In this document: piece after piece, positions 17,435 to 24,193 of the stretch
How the letters are laid out: every line of letters begins with the position of its first letter
Numbering within the stretch: position 1 is the first letter of the stretch
NCBI GenBank assembly: GCA_024275045.1
Contig: JAJRZX010000002.1
Location: 1-35,497, forward strand
Direction of reading: 5' to 3'
Origin: Deltaproteobacteria bacterium
Lineage (GTDB): Bacteria; Desulfobacterota; GWC2-55-46; JADFVP01
Length of the DNA: 35,497 bases
Made by a program: the position numbers and the translations under genes
Notes under the pieces: generated by a model
Seen by the model: only the letters and a program-made list of their open reading frames with translations
Told to the model about the DNA's origin: nothing
The model's database searches: none

Positions 17435-17461
17435 CATAGAGGGTACTTATAAGCCTCTATG
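17435..17461. repeat. 8-bp inverted repeat (CATAGAGG / CCTCTATG)
   Basis: Perfect arms at 17435-17442 and 17454-17461 with an 11-base spacer. No T run follows, so a terminator is unlikely. It could be an operator or an RNA hairpin. Confidence 0.4.
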
Positions 17462-17739
17462 AGCGGTAAGCATAATTAATATAGCATATGTCATGTTTTT
17501 TTGTATATTATAGCCTGCATCTGTGTTACACTTGTTACAGTAAGACATGACCCTATGTTGCTTATATCCGCAAATAGTTCCCTGGATATGGCTTAAAATA
17601 GGGTTTGTTCGTATACTGTGCCTCTGTGACTTCCGGGCGAAGGTCTGTACGCGGTTAACCCGAGTAGTTTAAGACGCGGCTTCAAGTGCGCGGCGGGGGA
17701 TGGCGGGTCCGGATATTATTATATTATTTTCAGCCAATA

Positions 17740-17798
17740 GCTTTTAATCAATGCAAGGTGGTGTTTTACATAGAGTTTCATCGGACATCGCTTTTAAT
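17740..17798 (+). repeat. Direct repeat GCTTTTAAT, two copies exactly 50 bases apart
   Basis: Copies lie at 17740-17748 and 17790-17798, about 50 to 110 bases before the first protease start. The spacing is close to five helical turns, which would suit a bound regulator. It may be chance in AT-rich sequence. Confidence 0.3.
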
Positions 17799-17801
17799 AT
17801 A

Positions 17802-17821
17802 CAGTAAACATTGCAGTAAAC
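17802..17821 (+). repeat. Direct repeat CAGTAAAC-ATTG-CAGTAAAC
   Basis: Perfect 8-base copies at 17802-17809 and 17814-17821 are separated by four bases, 30 bases before the GTG start of the first protease. A related CAGTAAGAC lies near 17538. Possible regulator site in the promoter or leader region. Confidence 0.35.
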
Positions 17822-17850
17822 TTTTTTAACATCAAGACGAGGAGGTTCAA

Positions 17851-19458
17851 GTGTCGATAAAAGGGTACGGAATATTTATTATTTCACTGATAATGGCGGT
17901 AAGCACGGTAGCCGCCGCGGGTCCGCAGCGTCCCGCTTATGTGCCGGGCGAGTTAATTGTCTCTTTTAACGATGGTGTTAAGCAGGCCGCTGTAAACAGC
18001 GCCCTTGCGCGGGTTCGCGGCAAGTTGGTAAAGCGTTTTCCCAATATTCATGCCCTTCATGTACGGGTTCCTGCCGGGACGGCCAAACAGGCGGTACGTG
18101 TATTAAAGGGGCTGAGAGGCGTTAAATATGCCGAGCTGAATGCCTTGAGATACCTTAACGCCACCCCCAATGACCCGAATTTTACAAGCCTCTGGGGTCT
18201 GAATAACACAGGTCAGACAGGCGGGACCTTTGATGCCGATATAGATGCTGCCGAGGCGTGGAATATGTTCACGGGCAGCTCTGCGATGGTGGTCGCCGAT
18301 ATAGACACGGGTCTGGATATGGCTCACCCTGATATCGCAGCCAACGTATATACAAACCCCGGTGAGATAGCCGGAAACGGCATAGATGACGACGGCAACG
18401 GTTATGTTGATGATGTGCATGGCTGGGACTTTGCCCGCAATGATAACGATGCCTCTGATACAGAGACCCTCTGCGGCGGACACGGCACACATACGGCGGG
18501 AACCATAGGCGCCGTTGGCAATAACGGCATAGGCGTAACCGGTGTTAACTGGAATGTGCAGATAATGCCCCTTAAGGTCTTTAAGGTCTTCTTTAAAGTA
18601 TTCTGCTCAGCCTCTTCCACGGATATTATCAGCGCCATTAATTACGCCGCGGACATGGGTGTAAGGGTATCAAACAACTCATACGGCAGCACCTCTTACA
18701 CGCAGGCCGAGAGAGATGCCATAGAGGCGTCAAACAGTGTTTTTGTAGCCGCCGCCGGTAATGACGGAATGAACACTGATATTACTCCACAGTATCCATC
18801 GGCTTATGATCTTCCAAATATTATATCCGTTGCAGCTACGGATCATGATGACCTCATGGCCAGTTTCTCTAACTTTGGTGTTGTCACCGTAGACCTGGCG
18901 GCCCCGGGCGTTAACACCCTCTCCACAACACCCGGAAATACGTACAGCTTTTTTAGCGGAACCTCCATGGCTACGCCTCATGTAACCGGTGCGGCAACCC
19001 TTCTTATGGCCATGGACCCAACGCTTACCGTAAACGAGGTGAAGTGGAGGCTTCTTGCCGGTGTTGATCCCCTCTTCTTGCCGGTTGGCACCGGAGGCCG
19101 CCTTAACATCAACAATACCTTCCTCCTTCCCGCACCCGTGGTAAGTATGGCCGTTACGCCGATAGGCCCCACGACAGCGCCCCTTGGAGGAAGCATCTCA
19201 TATTCCGTGGAGATTAATAACACCAGCGCCGCGGTTCAGCTCGTTAATGCCAGCGTAGTTGCCGTATTCCCCGATGGCCACGAGGTGGTCCTGGATTCAA
19301 GGACCTTTGACGCGGCCCCCACTACGCTATTTAGCGCCAACTTCACAAAGACCGTACCGGCAGGTGTTCCAACAGGCGCATATAAGATAGCCGGCAGGGC
19401 CGAGGTTACGGGTATAAGCTACGATGAGGACATAGCCGCTTATACAATCACTCCTTAG
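17851..19458 (+). CDS. Secreted subtilisin-like serine protease (S8), copy 1
   Basis: 535 residues from a GTG start with an excellent ribosome binding site (GAGGAGG, 17839-17845). A signal peptide (about residues 1-23, ending VAAAG) is followed by an inhibitor-I9-like propeptide region (about 29-101) and the peptidase domain. The catalytic triad is Asp152 (DIDTGLD), His211 (GHGTHTAG) and Ser372 (GTSMATPH), with oxyanion Asn304 (AAGND). A calcium-site-like GNGIDDDGNGYVDD lies at 175-188. Residues after about 430 form a beta-rich, Ig/CARDB-like tail. Compared with copy 2 it has KVFKVFFKVF in a loop at about 242-251, and Asp instead of the usual Val two residues before the catalytic Asp. Probably exported, perhaps through the type II system encoded downstream. 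It has its own terminator. Confidence 0.95.
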   Translation: MSIKGYGIFIISLIMAVSTVAAAGPQRPAYVPGELIVSFNDGVKQAAVNSALARVRGKLVKRFPNIHALHVRVPAGTAKQAVRVLKGLRGVKYAELNALRYLNATPNDPNFTSLWGLNNTGQTGGTFDADIDAAEAWNMFTGSSAMVVADIDTGLDMAHPDIAANVYTNPGEIAGNGIDDDGNGYVDDVHGWDFARNDNDASDTETLCGGHGTHTAGTIGAVGNNGIGVTGVNWNVQIMPLKVFKVFFKVFCSASSTDIISAINYAADMGVRVSNNSYGSTSYTQAERDAIEASNSVFVAAAGNDGMNTDITPQYPSAYDLPNIISVAATDHDDLMASFSNFGVVTVDLAAPGVNTLSTTPGNTYSFFSGTSMATPHVTGAATLLMAMDPTLTVNEVKWRLLAGVDPLFLPVGTGGRLNINNTFLLPAPVVSMAVTPIGPTTAPLGGSISYSVEINNTSAAVQLVNASVVAVFPDGHEVVLDSRTFDAAPTTLFSANFTKTVPAGVPTGAYKIAGRAEVTGISYDEDIAAYTITP

Positions 19459-19466
19459 GTTATATG

Positions 19467-19512
19467 TGCTTCGGGGGCAGTTCTTGAGACTGTCCTCGAG
19501 GCATTTATTTTA
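19467..19512 (+). terminator. Rho-independent terminator after protease copy 1
   Basis: The left arm at 19467-19481 pairs with 19489-19503 along all 15 positions (12 Watson-Crick, 3 G-T) around a 7-base loop. The tail TTTATTTTA follows at once. It lies 9 bases after the stop. Confidence 0.85.
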
Positions 19513-19592
19513 TCATACAAGTCTCCATGGCTTGTAAACACTCTATAGTGATTCATTTAAAGTAATGCCTTAATATAGGGATACGGAAAATC

Positions 19593-21194
19593 TTGCTGAA
19601 AAGTTGCGCTTTTTTAATAATTTTTTTAATAATGGCAGTCAGTCAAGTCGCTTTTGCCGGCCCTGCTCAGGAGCCACTGGATTACGTGCCGGGGGAGTTG
19701 ATCGTGCGTTTTAACGATGGCGTAAATCAGGTCGCCGTAGACCGTGCCATTTCAATGGTGAACGGTAAGCTGATCAAGCGCTTTGAACGCATACATGCCC
19801 TTCATGTAAAGGTTCCCACTGGTACGGCAGAGCGTGCTGTAAATTTACTGAAGGGGTTTAAGGGAGTTAAATATGCCGAGCTTAACGCCTTGAGGTCCCC
19901 TGACACAGTACCTAATGATACATTCTATACCTCTCTCTGGAACCTTAACAACACGGGGCAGACAGGTGGAACCTATGATGCCGATATAGACGCACCTGAG
20001 GCCTGGAACTCCGCTCAGGGGACCTCGCACATGGTAGTGGCTGTTATAGACACGGGTCTGGATATGGCACACGAGGATATTGCCGCCAATGTATATACCA
20101 ACCCTCGTGAGATAGCCGGAAACGGCATAGATGACGACGGCAATGGTTATATAGACGACGTGCATGGTTGGGATTTTGTCCATGATCTCAATGACCCATC
20201 TGATCGTAACCTTATCTGCAATGGTCACGGTACGCATACGGCGGGCATATTAGGGGCCGTAGGCAATAATAACATCGGTATTACAGGAGTTAACTGGCAT
20301 GTTCAGATAATGCCCCTTAAAGTTTTGGGGGGGTTTTACTGTCGCGCCTCAAGCGCTAACATAATAAGCGCTATCAATTACGCGGCGGACATGGGTGTAA
20401 AGGTTTCCAACAACTCTTACGGAGGCGGCCCCTTTTCTCAGGCGGAAAAAGATGCCATTCAGGCATCAAGGACCCTCTTTGTGGCCGCTGCCGGCAATTT
20501 TGGCCTGGATTCGGACACTAATCCTCACTATCCCGCCGCTTACGACCTTCCCAATATCATATCCGTGGCCTCAACGGATTATAAAGACAGACTGGCCGTT
20601 GACTCAAACTTCGGCATCAACTCTGTTGATCTTGCCGCTCCGGGAGTAAATATTTTTTCCACTACGCCGCTTAACACATATACCTTCATGGACGGAACGT
20701 CAATGGCCGCACCTCATGTGACGGGGGCTACCGCTCTTCTTATGGCCAAAGATCCTATTCTAACGGTAAACGAGGCGAAGTTGAGGATACTCGACGGTGT
20801 GGACCCGCTGGGACTGCCCGTGGCCACGGGAGGTCGTCTTAATATTAATAACGCATTACTCATGCCGTCCCCGGTGGTAAGCATAGACGTGGCTCCCAAT
20901 GGTCCTCAGACAATACCCCTTGGAGGAAGCGCATCATTTTCCATCAGCATCAGCAATAACGCTCTTACAAGATATACAGTTAATGTCTTCGTAGTCGCCG
21001 TATTGCCTGACGGCAGCTCTACGCCGATTGGCGCGAAGATATTCTCCCTTGGCCCCGCGGCTCTGGCGACAGGGTATTTTACAAGGGTAGTGCCGGCTAC
21101 TTTTGCCGCGGGAAGGTATGATATCCTGGGCAGAGTCGAAGTAATTGGCATAAGTTATGATGAAGACCAACTCAGCTATACGGTTACTCCATAG
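19593..21194 (+). CDS. Secreted subtilisin-like serine protease (S8), copy 2
   Basis: 533 residues, clearly a duplicate of the gene at 17851: the two align over the whole length, including the tail domain. The TTG start at 19593 is needed to include the signal peptide (LKSCAFLIIFLIMAVSQVAFAG); the ribosome binding site is weak. The triad is Asp153 (VIDTGLD), His212 (GHGTHTAG) and Ser370 (GTSMAAPH), with oxyanion Asn302 (AAGNF) and the same GNGIDDDGNGYIDD calcium-like loop. The loop at about 242-250 is the normal KVLGGFYC form. Because copy 1 ends in a strong terminator, this gene probably has its own promoter in the 134-base gap. A TTGTAA/TTTAAA pair with 18-base spacing (19532-19561) is a weak candidate. 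Confidence 0.94.
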   Translation: MLKSCAFLIIFLIMAVSQVAFAGPAQEPLDYVPGELIVRFNDGVNQVAVDRAISMVNGKLIKRFERIHALHVKVPTGTAERAVNLLKGFKGVKYAELNALRSPDTVPNDTFYTSLWNLNNTGQTGGTYDADIDAPEAWNSAQGTSHMVVAVIDTGLDMAHEDIAANVYTNPREIAGNGIDDDGNGYIDDVHGWDFVHDLNDPSDRNLICNGHGTHTAGILGAVGNNNIGITGVNWHVQIMPLKVLGGFYCRASSANIISAINYAADMGVKVSNNSYGGGPFSQAEKDAIQASRTLFVAAAGNFGLDSDTNPHYPAAYDLPNIISVASTDYKDRLAVDSNFGINSVDLAAPGVNIFSTTPLNTYTFMDGTSMAAPHVTGATALLMAKDPILTVNEAKLRILDGVDPLGLPVATGGRLNINNALLMPSPVVSIDVAPNGPQTIPLGGSASFSISISNNALTRYTVNVFVVAVLPDGSSTPIGAKIFSLGPAALATGYFTRVVPATFAAGRYDILGRVEVIGISYDEDQLSYTVTP

Positions 21195-21206
21195 GTTGTC
21201 TGTCCA

Positions 21207-21240
21207 GGGCCGGTCTGCCTCGGCCCATACGGAACTTTTT
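21207..21240 (+). terminator. Weak terminator-like hairpin after protease copy 2
   Basis: GGGCCG (21207-21212) pairs with CGGCCC (21221-21226) around an 8-base loop. A T5 run ends at 21240, nine bases after the stem, which is farther than usual. It starts 12 bases after the stop codon. Confidence 0.35.
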
Positions 21241-21390
21241 GTAGGTTTATTGGTGTGAAAATGCAGAAGCTTTCAATGGCGGTTACAGTTAGGGATTGCC
21301 TCTGATTTGATACTTAACTGCTTGAAGTCCGTCTATGCGCCCTCCGTGGGTATGTTCATTAACAGACCTATCACTTCATCAGGTCATTGA

Positions 21391-21440
21391 ATAAAAACCT
21401 CTGCGAGGATTATAAACTCGCAGAGGTTTTTATTTTTTTA
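21391..21440 (+). terminator. Strong Rho-independent terminator with perfect 17-bp stem
   Basis: Bases 21391-21407 are the exact reverse complement of 21417-21433, with the 9-base loop GATTATAAA. A T-rich tail runs to about 21439. It lies nearly 200 bases after the protease stop, so it ends either a long protease transcript or a separate small transcript. Confidence 0.85.
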
Positions 21441-21686
21441 CATGTCCTTGCAGATATAAGCATGACCTGAGATAAAAGCCTTGCCACAGACTTAAAAACA
21501 CCTCATTTTGGCTTTGACCCTAAAAGTTTCCCTTAAGGTACTGCTCTTGACATCCGATAATGTATTGTGGAATACTTACGAAAGCATTAATATGTGCTCA
21601 ATACGAGGGCGTATTAACGTCTTTATCGTTTTTTTTGAAATCAGTCAGGGCAAGGCTTATTAGTGAAGAAAGAGTCTTTTTATACT

Positions 21687-21714
21687 TTGAAATGCACAGC
21701 GAAGATGATATAAT
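21687..21714 (+). promoter_or_regulatory. Strong sigma-70-type promoter for the phosphatase-cysD-cysN unit
   Basis: TTGAAA (21687-21692; five of six to consensus), a 16-base spacer and TATAAT (21709-21714; perfect). TG one base before the -10 gives an extended -10. Transcription should start near 21721, about 268 bases before the first large gene. Confidence 0.7.
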
Positions 21715-21720
21715 ACAAAA

Positions 21721-21988
21721 TTGAGTTGTACCTCATAAACAGAGGTCACGGCTCATGAGGAAAAAACGTGCGGCAATACTCACCTTGCCTTCTGCTCCGT
21801 TAATGCCATATGGCGAGGGCAGGGGGTTGCTCACTGCTCCCGGCCATTTGTCTCTGTAAGGATGGGAGGGGTGGCAGGCGGCCTTTATCACAATACCTAA
21901 TCCCATCACGTGAATCTTAAGCTCATAATTCCATGTCCGCTCCGCCGGACGACTTTACTTTACAAAATATTTAAAAGAGGGGGAACCT
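21721..21988 (+). promoter_or_regulatory. Long leader with several inverted repeats
   Basis: The leader holds CCTCAT/ATGAGG (around 21731-21760), TGCCTTC/GAGGGCA (21786-21792 with 21815-21821) enclosing the palindrome GCCATATGGC (21805-21814), GATGGGA/TCCCATC (21861-21867 with 21901-21907) and GTCCG/CGGAC (21935-21939 with 21946-21950). It does not match a riboswitch class that I know by eye. The density of pairable segments and the unusual length suggest control by RNA structure, perhaps coupled to the small ORF inside it. Confidence 0.4.
21755..21859 (+). CDS. Possible 34-residue leader peptide
   Basis: An ATG at 21755 with AGAGGT eight bases upstream (21741-21746) opens a 34-codon frame, MRKKRAAILTLPSAPLMPYG and so on, ending TAA at 21857-21859. 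It starts about 34 bases downstream of the predicted transcription start. The first five residues equal those at the second possible start of the next gene (MRKKR), which may be chance. There is no recognisable domain. The evidence is only position and ribosome binding site, so this may not be translated. Confidence 0.25.
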   Translation: MRKKRAAILTLPSAPLMPYGEGRGLLTAPGHLSL

Positions 21989-23341
21989 TTGTCGCAGATG
22001 AGAAAGAAAAGATGCCTTGCCGTAGGTCTTGACGGTGTATCCCGCGGCCTTGTGGCCAGGTTTATGGATATGGGCCTTATGCCCCAAGTAAAAGAAATCT
22101 TATCAGGCGGGTTCAGCCTTCATGAGATGGACGCATCCATTCCTGATGTATCCTCAACCTCGTGGGCCTCATTCCTTACAGGCACTAATCCCGGTGAACA
22201 CGGCATATACGGTTTTATGGACCTTAAACCCAATGCCTATTCCATGTATTTCCCCTCATACACTCATATGGCCGCGCCCTCTATCTGGGATATCATCGGA
22301 GGCACGGCAGGTGATAAGAAGTCCACATTGCTTGATAGATACGGCAGCAGGTTTACCGAGCCCCTGCGCTCTATTATAATGAACATACCGGAGACTTACC
22401 CGGCGGCTCCCATGAACGGCATACTTACGGCGGGTTTTGTCTGCATAGACCTTGAGAAGGGCACTTACCCGGCTACTGCTTATGATTACCTTAAATCCAT
22501 TGGCTACCGCTCTGATGTGGACTCCACAAAGGCCGTTACCGACCCTGACGCCTTTTTCGAGGAGGTGGACTTTGTCCTTGACAGGCGTGTTCAGGCATTT
22601 GATCATTACATGAAGTCCCAGCCCTGGGACCTCTTTATCGCCGTTATTACAGAGACGGACCGCCTGCATCACTTCTTCTTTGACGCGGCCTTTGATGAGT
22701 CCCATAAGTACCATGGACGGTTTATTGATTTTTACCGGAAACTCGATGGGATTATAGGCAGACTCTTTGCCCGTTTTCATGACCTTACAGGGGGCGAGGG
22801 GTTTTTTATGACAATGTCTGATCACGGCTTTACGGAGCTTAAAAAAGAGGTCTATATCAACACCCTTTTTCAGAAAGAGGGCCTGCTGCACCTTGATGAG
22901 ACAAAAGAATATTTTGAACAGATAAAGGCCCCTACAAAGGCATTTGCCATGGAGCCCGCGAGGATATACCTTAACCATGAGGGCAGGTACCCCGAGGGGG
23001 CCGTTGGCGCAGATGAGGTGCGTGGTGTTACGGACCAGGTTAAGCGTGTCCTTGCCGCCCTTACATATGAGGGCGAGAATGTCATAAAGCGCATATATGA
23101 TAATGACGAGCTCTACAGCGGGGAGGCCGCAAATAGGGGCCCTGATATGGTCTGCCTTGCCAATGACGGCTTTGACCTAAAGAGCGCCTTTAAGAAGACC
23201 GAGGTCTTTGGCAACGGCAGGTTTACGGGCATGCACACTCGTCATGACGCGCATTCCATCCTGCCTGATTCGGCGGCTCCGGAAAAACGCCTTCATATAG
23301 AGTCACTTTCCGCCATCATACTTGATTATTTTTCATCTTAA
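21989..23341 (+). CDS. Alkaline-phosphatase-superfamily protein, short form with Ser nucleophile
   Basis: 450 residues from a TTG at 21989, five bases after AGAGGGGG; an ATG at 21998 is also possible. Metal-site residues are recognisable: Asp15 (VGLDG), Asp224 and His228 (TDRLHH), Asp278-His279 (SDHG) and a His near 416 (GMHTRHDA). The nucleophile position, Thr in the glycan-operon copies, is Ser55 here (SSTSW, then TGTNPGEHG). It is about 100 residues shorter and lacks the LGY-type tail. There is no signal peptide, so it is probably cytoplasmic. It begins a transcription unit with cysD and cysN, separated by only 24 bases. A role on a sulfur-containing or adenylylated substrate is conceivable but not shown. 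No formylglycine sulfatase motif is present. Confidence 0.88.
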   Translation: MSQMRKKRCLAVGLDGVSRGLVARFMDMGLMPQVKEILSGGFSLHEMDASIPDVSSTSWASFLTGTNPGEHGIYGFMDLKPNAYSMYFPSYTHMAAPSIWDIIGGTAGDKKSTLLDRYGSRFTEPLRSIIMNIPETYPAAPMNGILTAGFVCIDLEKGTYPATAYDYLKSIGYRSDVDSTKAVTDPDAFFEEVDFVLDRRVQAFDHYMKSQPWDLFIAVITETDRLHHFFFDAAFDESHKYHGRFIDFYRKLDGIIGRLFARFHDLTGGEGFFMTMSDHGFTELKKEVYINTLFQKEGLLHLDETKEYFEQIKAPTKAFAMEPARIYLNHEGRYPEGAVGADEVRGVTDQVKRVLAALTYEGENVIKRIYDNDELYSGEAANRGPDMVCLANDGFDLKSAFKKTEVFGNGRFTGMHTRHDAHSILPDSAAPEKRLHIESLSAIILDYFSS

Positions 23342-23365
23342 TTCTTTAAATACCAAGGAGAAGTT

Positions 23366-24169
23366 ATGGACCAGCTCACAATGCTTGAGAATAAAAGTAT
23401 CTTTATCATCCGTGAGGCTTATGCAAAGTACAAGGACATAGCCCTGCTGTGGTCTGTGGGTAAAGACTCGACCACTCTCTTGTGGTTATGCCAGAAGGCT
23501 TTTTTCGGTAAGATTCCTTTCCCTGTGATACATATTGACACTGGGTACAAATTTCCGCAGATGTACGAGTTCCGTGACCACTACGCCAAGGAGTACGGCC
23601 TTAACCTGATCGTGGGGCGCAACAAAGAGGCCATTGACGGCGGCATGGGGCCGGGTAAAGGCAGCAAGCTTGATTGCTGCAACGAGCTCAAGACCAACGC
23701 CCTGAAGCAGACCATCGCGAAGTACGGTTTCAAGGCCCTGCTTCTCGGCATAAGGCGTGACGAGCACGGTATTCGCGCAAAGGAGAGGGTCTTTTCTCCA
23801 CGCGATGAGAACTTCCGCTGGAATTACGAGGACCAGCCCGCGGAGCTCTGGGACCAGTATAAATCAGAGTCCGAGGGCGAGGATCACGTACGCGTTCACC
23901 CCATACTCCATATGACGGAGCTTGATATCTGGAAGTACGTAAAGAGAGAGAACCTGCCGATATCAGAGCTCTACTTCAGCAAAGAGGGCAAGCGCTTCCG
24001 CTCCATCGGCTGCGAGCCGTGCTGCGGCCCTGTGCCCTCAACCGCCAGTAACGTAGATGAGATAATAGATGAGATAGCCAACGCGACGACATCGGAGAGG
24101 GCAGGCAGGGCGCAGGACAAAGAAGACGCCTATACCATGCAGAAACTCCGCTCATTAGGGTATATGTAA
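23366..24169 (+). CDS. cysD: Sulfate adenylyltransferase subunit 2 (CysD type)
   Basis: A 267-residue member of the PP-loop ATP pyrophosphatase/PAPS-reductase-like family. The ATP-binding PP-loop is SVGKDS (residues 30-35), followed by HIDTGYKFPQMYEFRD, GIRRDEHGIRAKER and RFRSIGCEPCC, and it ends in the typical TTSERAGRAQDKED region. With CysN it makes adenosine 5'-phosphosulfate from ATP and sulfate. It is shorter than the E. coli protein because a loop before the GC-x-P motif is missing. It carries CC (104-105) and CxxC (216-219), the spacing style of iron-sulfur APS reductases; similar cysteines occur in CysD-like proteins of Desulfobacterota. A good AAGGAG site precedes the ATG. Pairing with cysN favours ATP sulfurylase over a reductase. 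Confidence 0.9.
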   Translation: MDQLTMLENKSIFIIREAYAKYKDIALLWSVGKDSTTLLWLCQKAFFGKIPFPVIHIDTGYKFPQMYEFRDHYAKEYGLNLIVGRNKEAIDGGMGPGKGSKLDCCNELKTNALKQTIAKYGFKALLLGIRRDEHGIRAKERVFSPRDENFRWNYEDQPAELWDQYKSESEGEDHVRVHPILHMTELDIWKYVKRENLPISELYFSKEGKRFRSIGCEPCCGPVPSTASNVDEIIDEIANATTSERAGRAQDKEDAYTMQKLRSLGYM

Positions 24170-24193
24170 TACAAACAAATCAGGAGAAGTCAT

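Larger units (their letters stand above)
17322..17850 (+). other. Gene-free 529-base region between the glycan operon and the proteases
   Basis: No convincing coding region is seen. The first 250 bases are AT-rich and hold an 8-bp inverted repeat (17435-17461). From about 17620 to 17720 the sequence is GC-rich, with nearby copies of ACGCGG. Near the protease start are two pairs of short direct repeats. A weak GCCC/GGGC hairpin follows the ligase stop (about 17326-17340), with T runs 14 or more bases downstream, which is too poor to call a terminator. The protease promoter must lie here, but I could not fix a convincing -35/-10 pair. No riboswitch class is recognised. Confidence 0.6.
21195..21720 (+). 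other. Gene-free region after the second protease
   Basis: Together with the leader downstream this makes 794 bases without a recognised gene. It contains a weak hairpin at 21207-21226, a strong isolated terminator at 21391-21440 and a strong promoter at 21687-21714. Between 21240 and 21390 I see no supported ORF; a GACCT...AGGTC inverted repeat lies just before the terminator. The stretch could be a long 3' untranslated region of the protease gene or a small RNA. Confidence 0.55.

Noticed and set aside
17336-17452. 38-codon ORF just after the ligase gene
   Set aside because: No ribosome binding site, no domain, and it spans repeat-like AT-rich sequence.
21261-21305. 14-codon ORF (MQKLSMAVTVRDCL)
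   Set aside because: Too short, no good ribosome binding site, no supporting context.
21721-21988. Known riboswitch (SAM, cobalamin, TPP, c-di-GMP) in the leader
   Set aside because: The conserved core sequences of these classes were looked for by eye and not found; a covariance search would be decisive.
22256-22978. 240-codon open frame on the minus strand
   Set aside because: Antisense to the Ser-type phosphatase gene; no domain, and the plus-strand frame has all catalytic residues.
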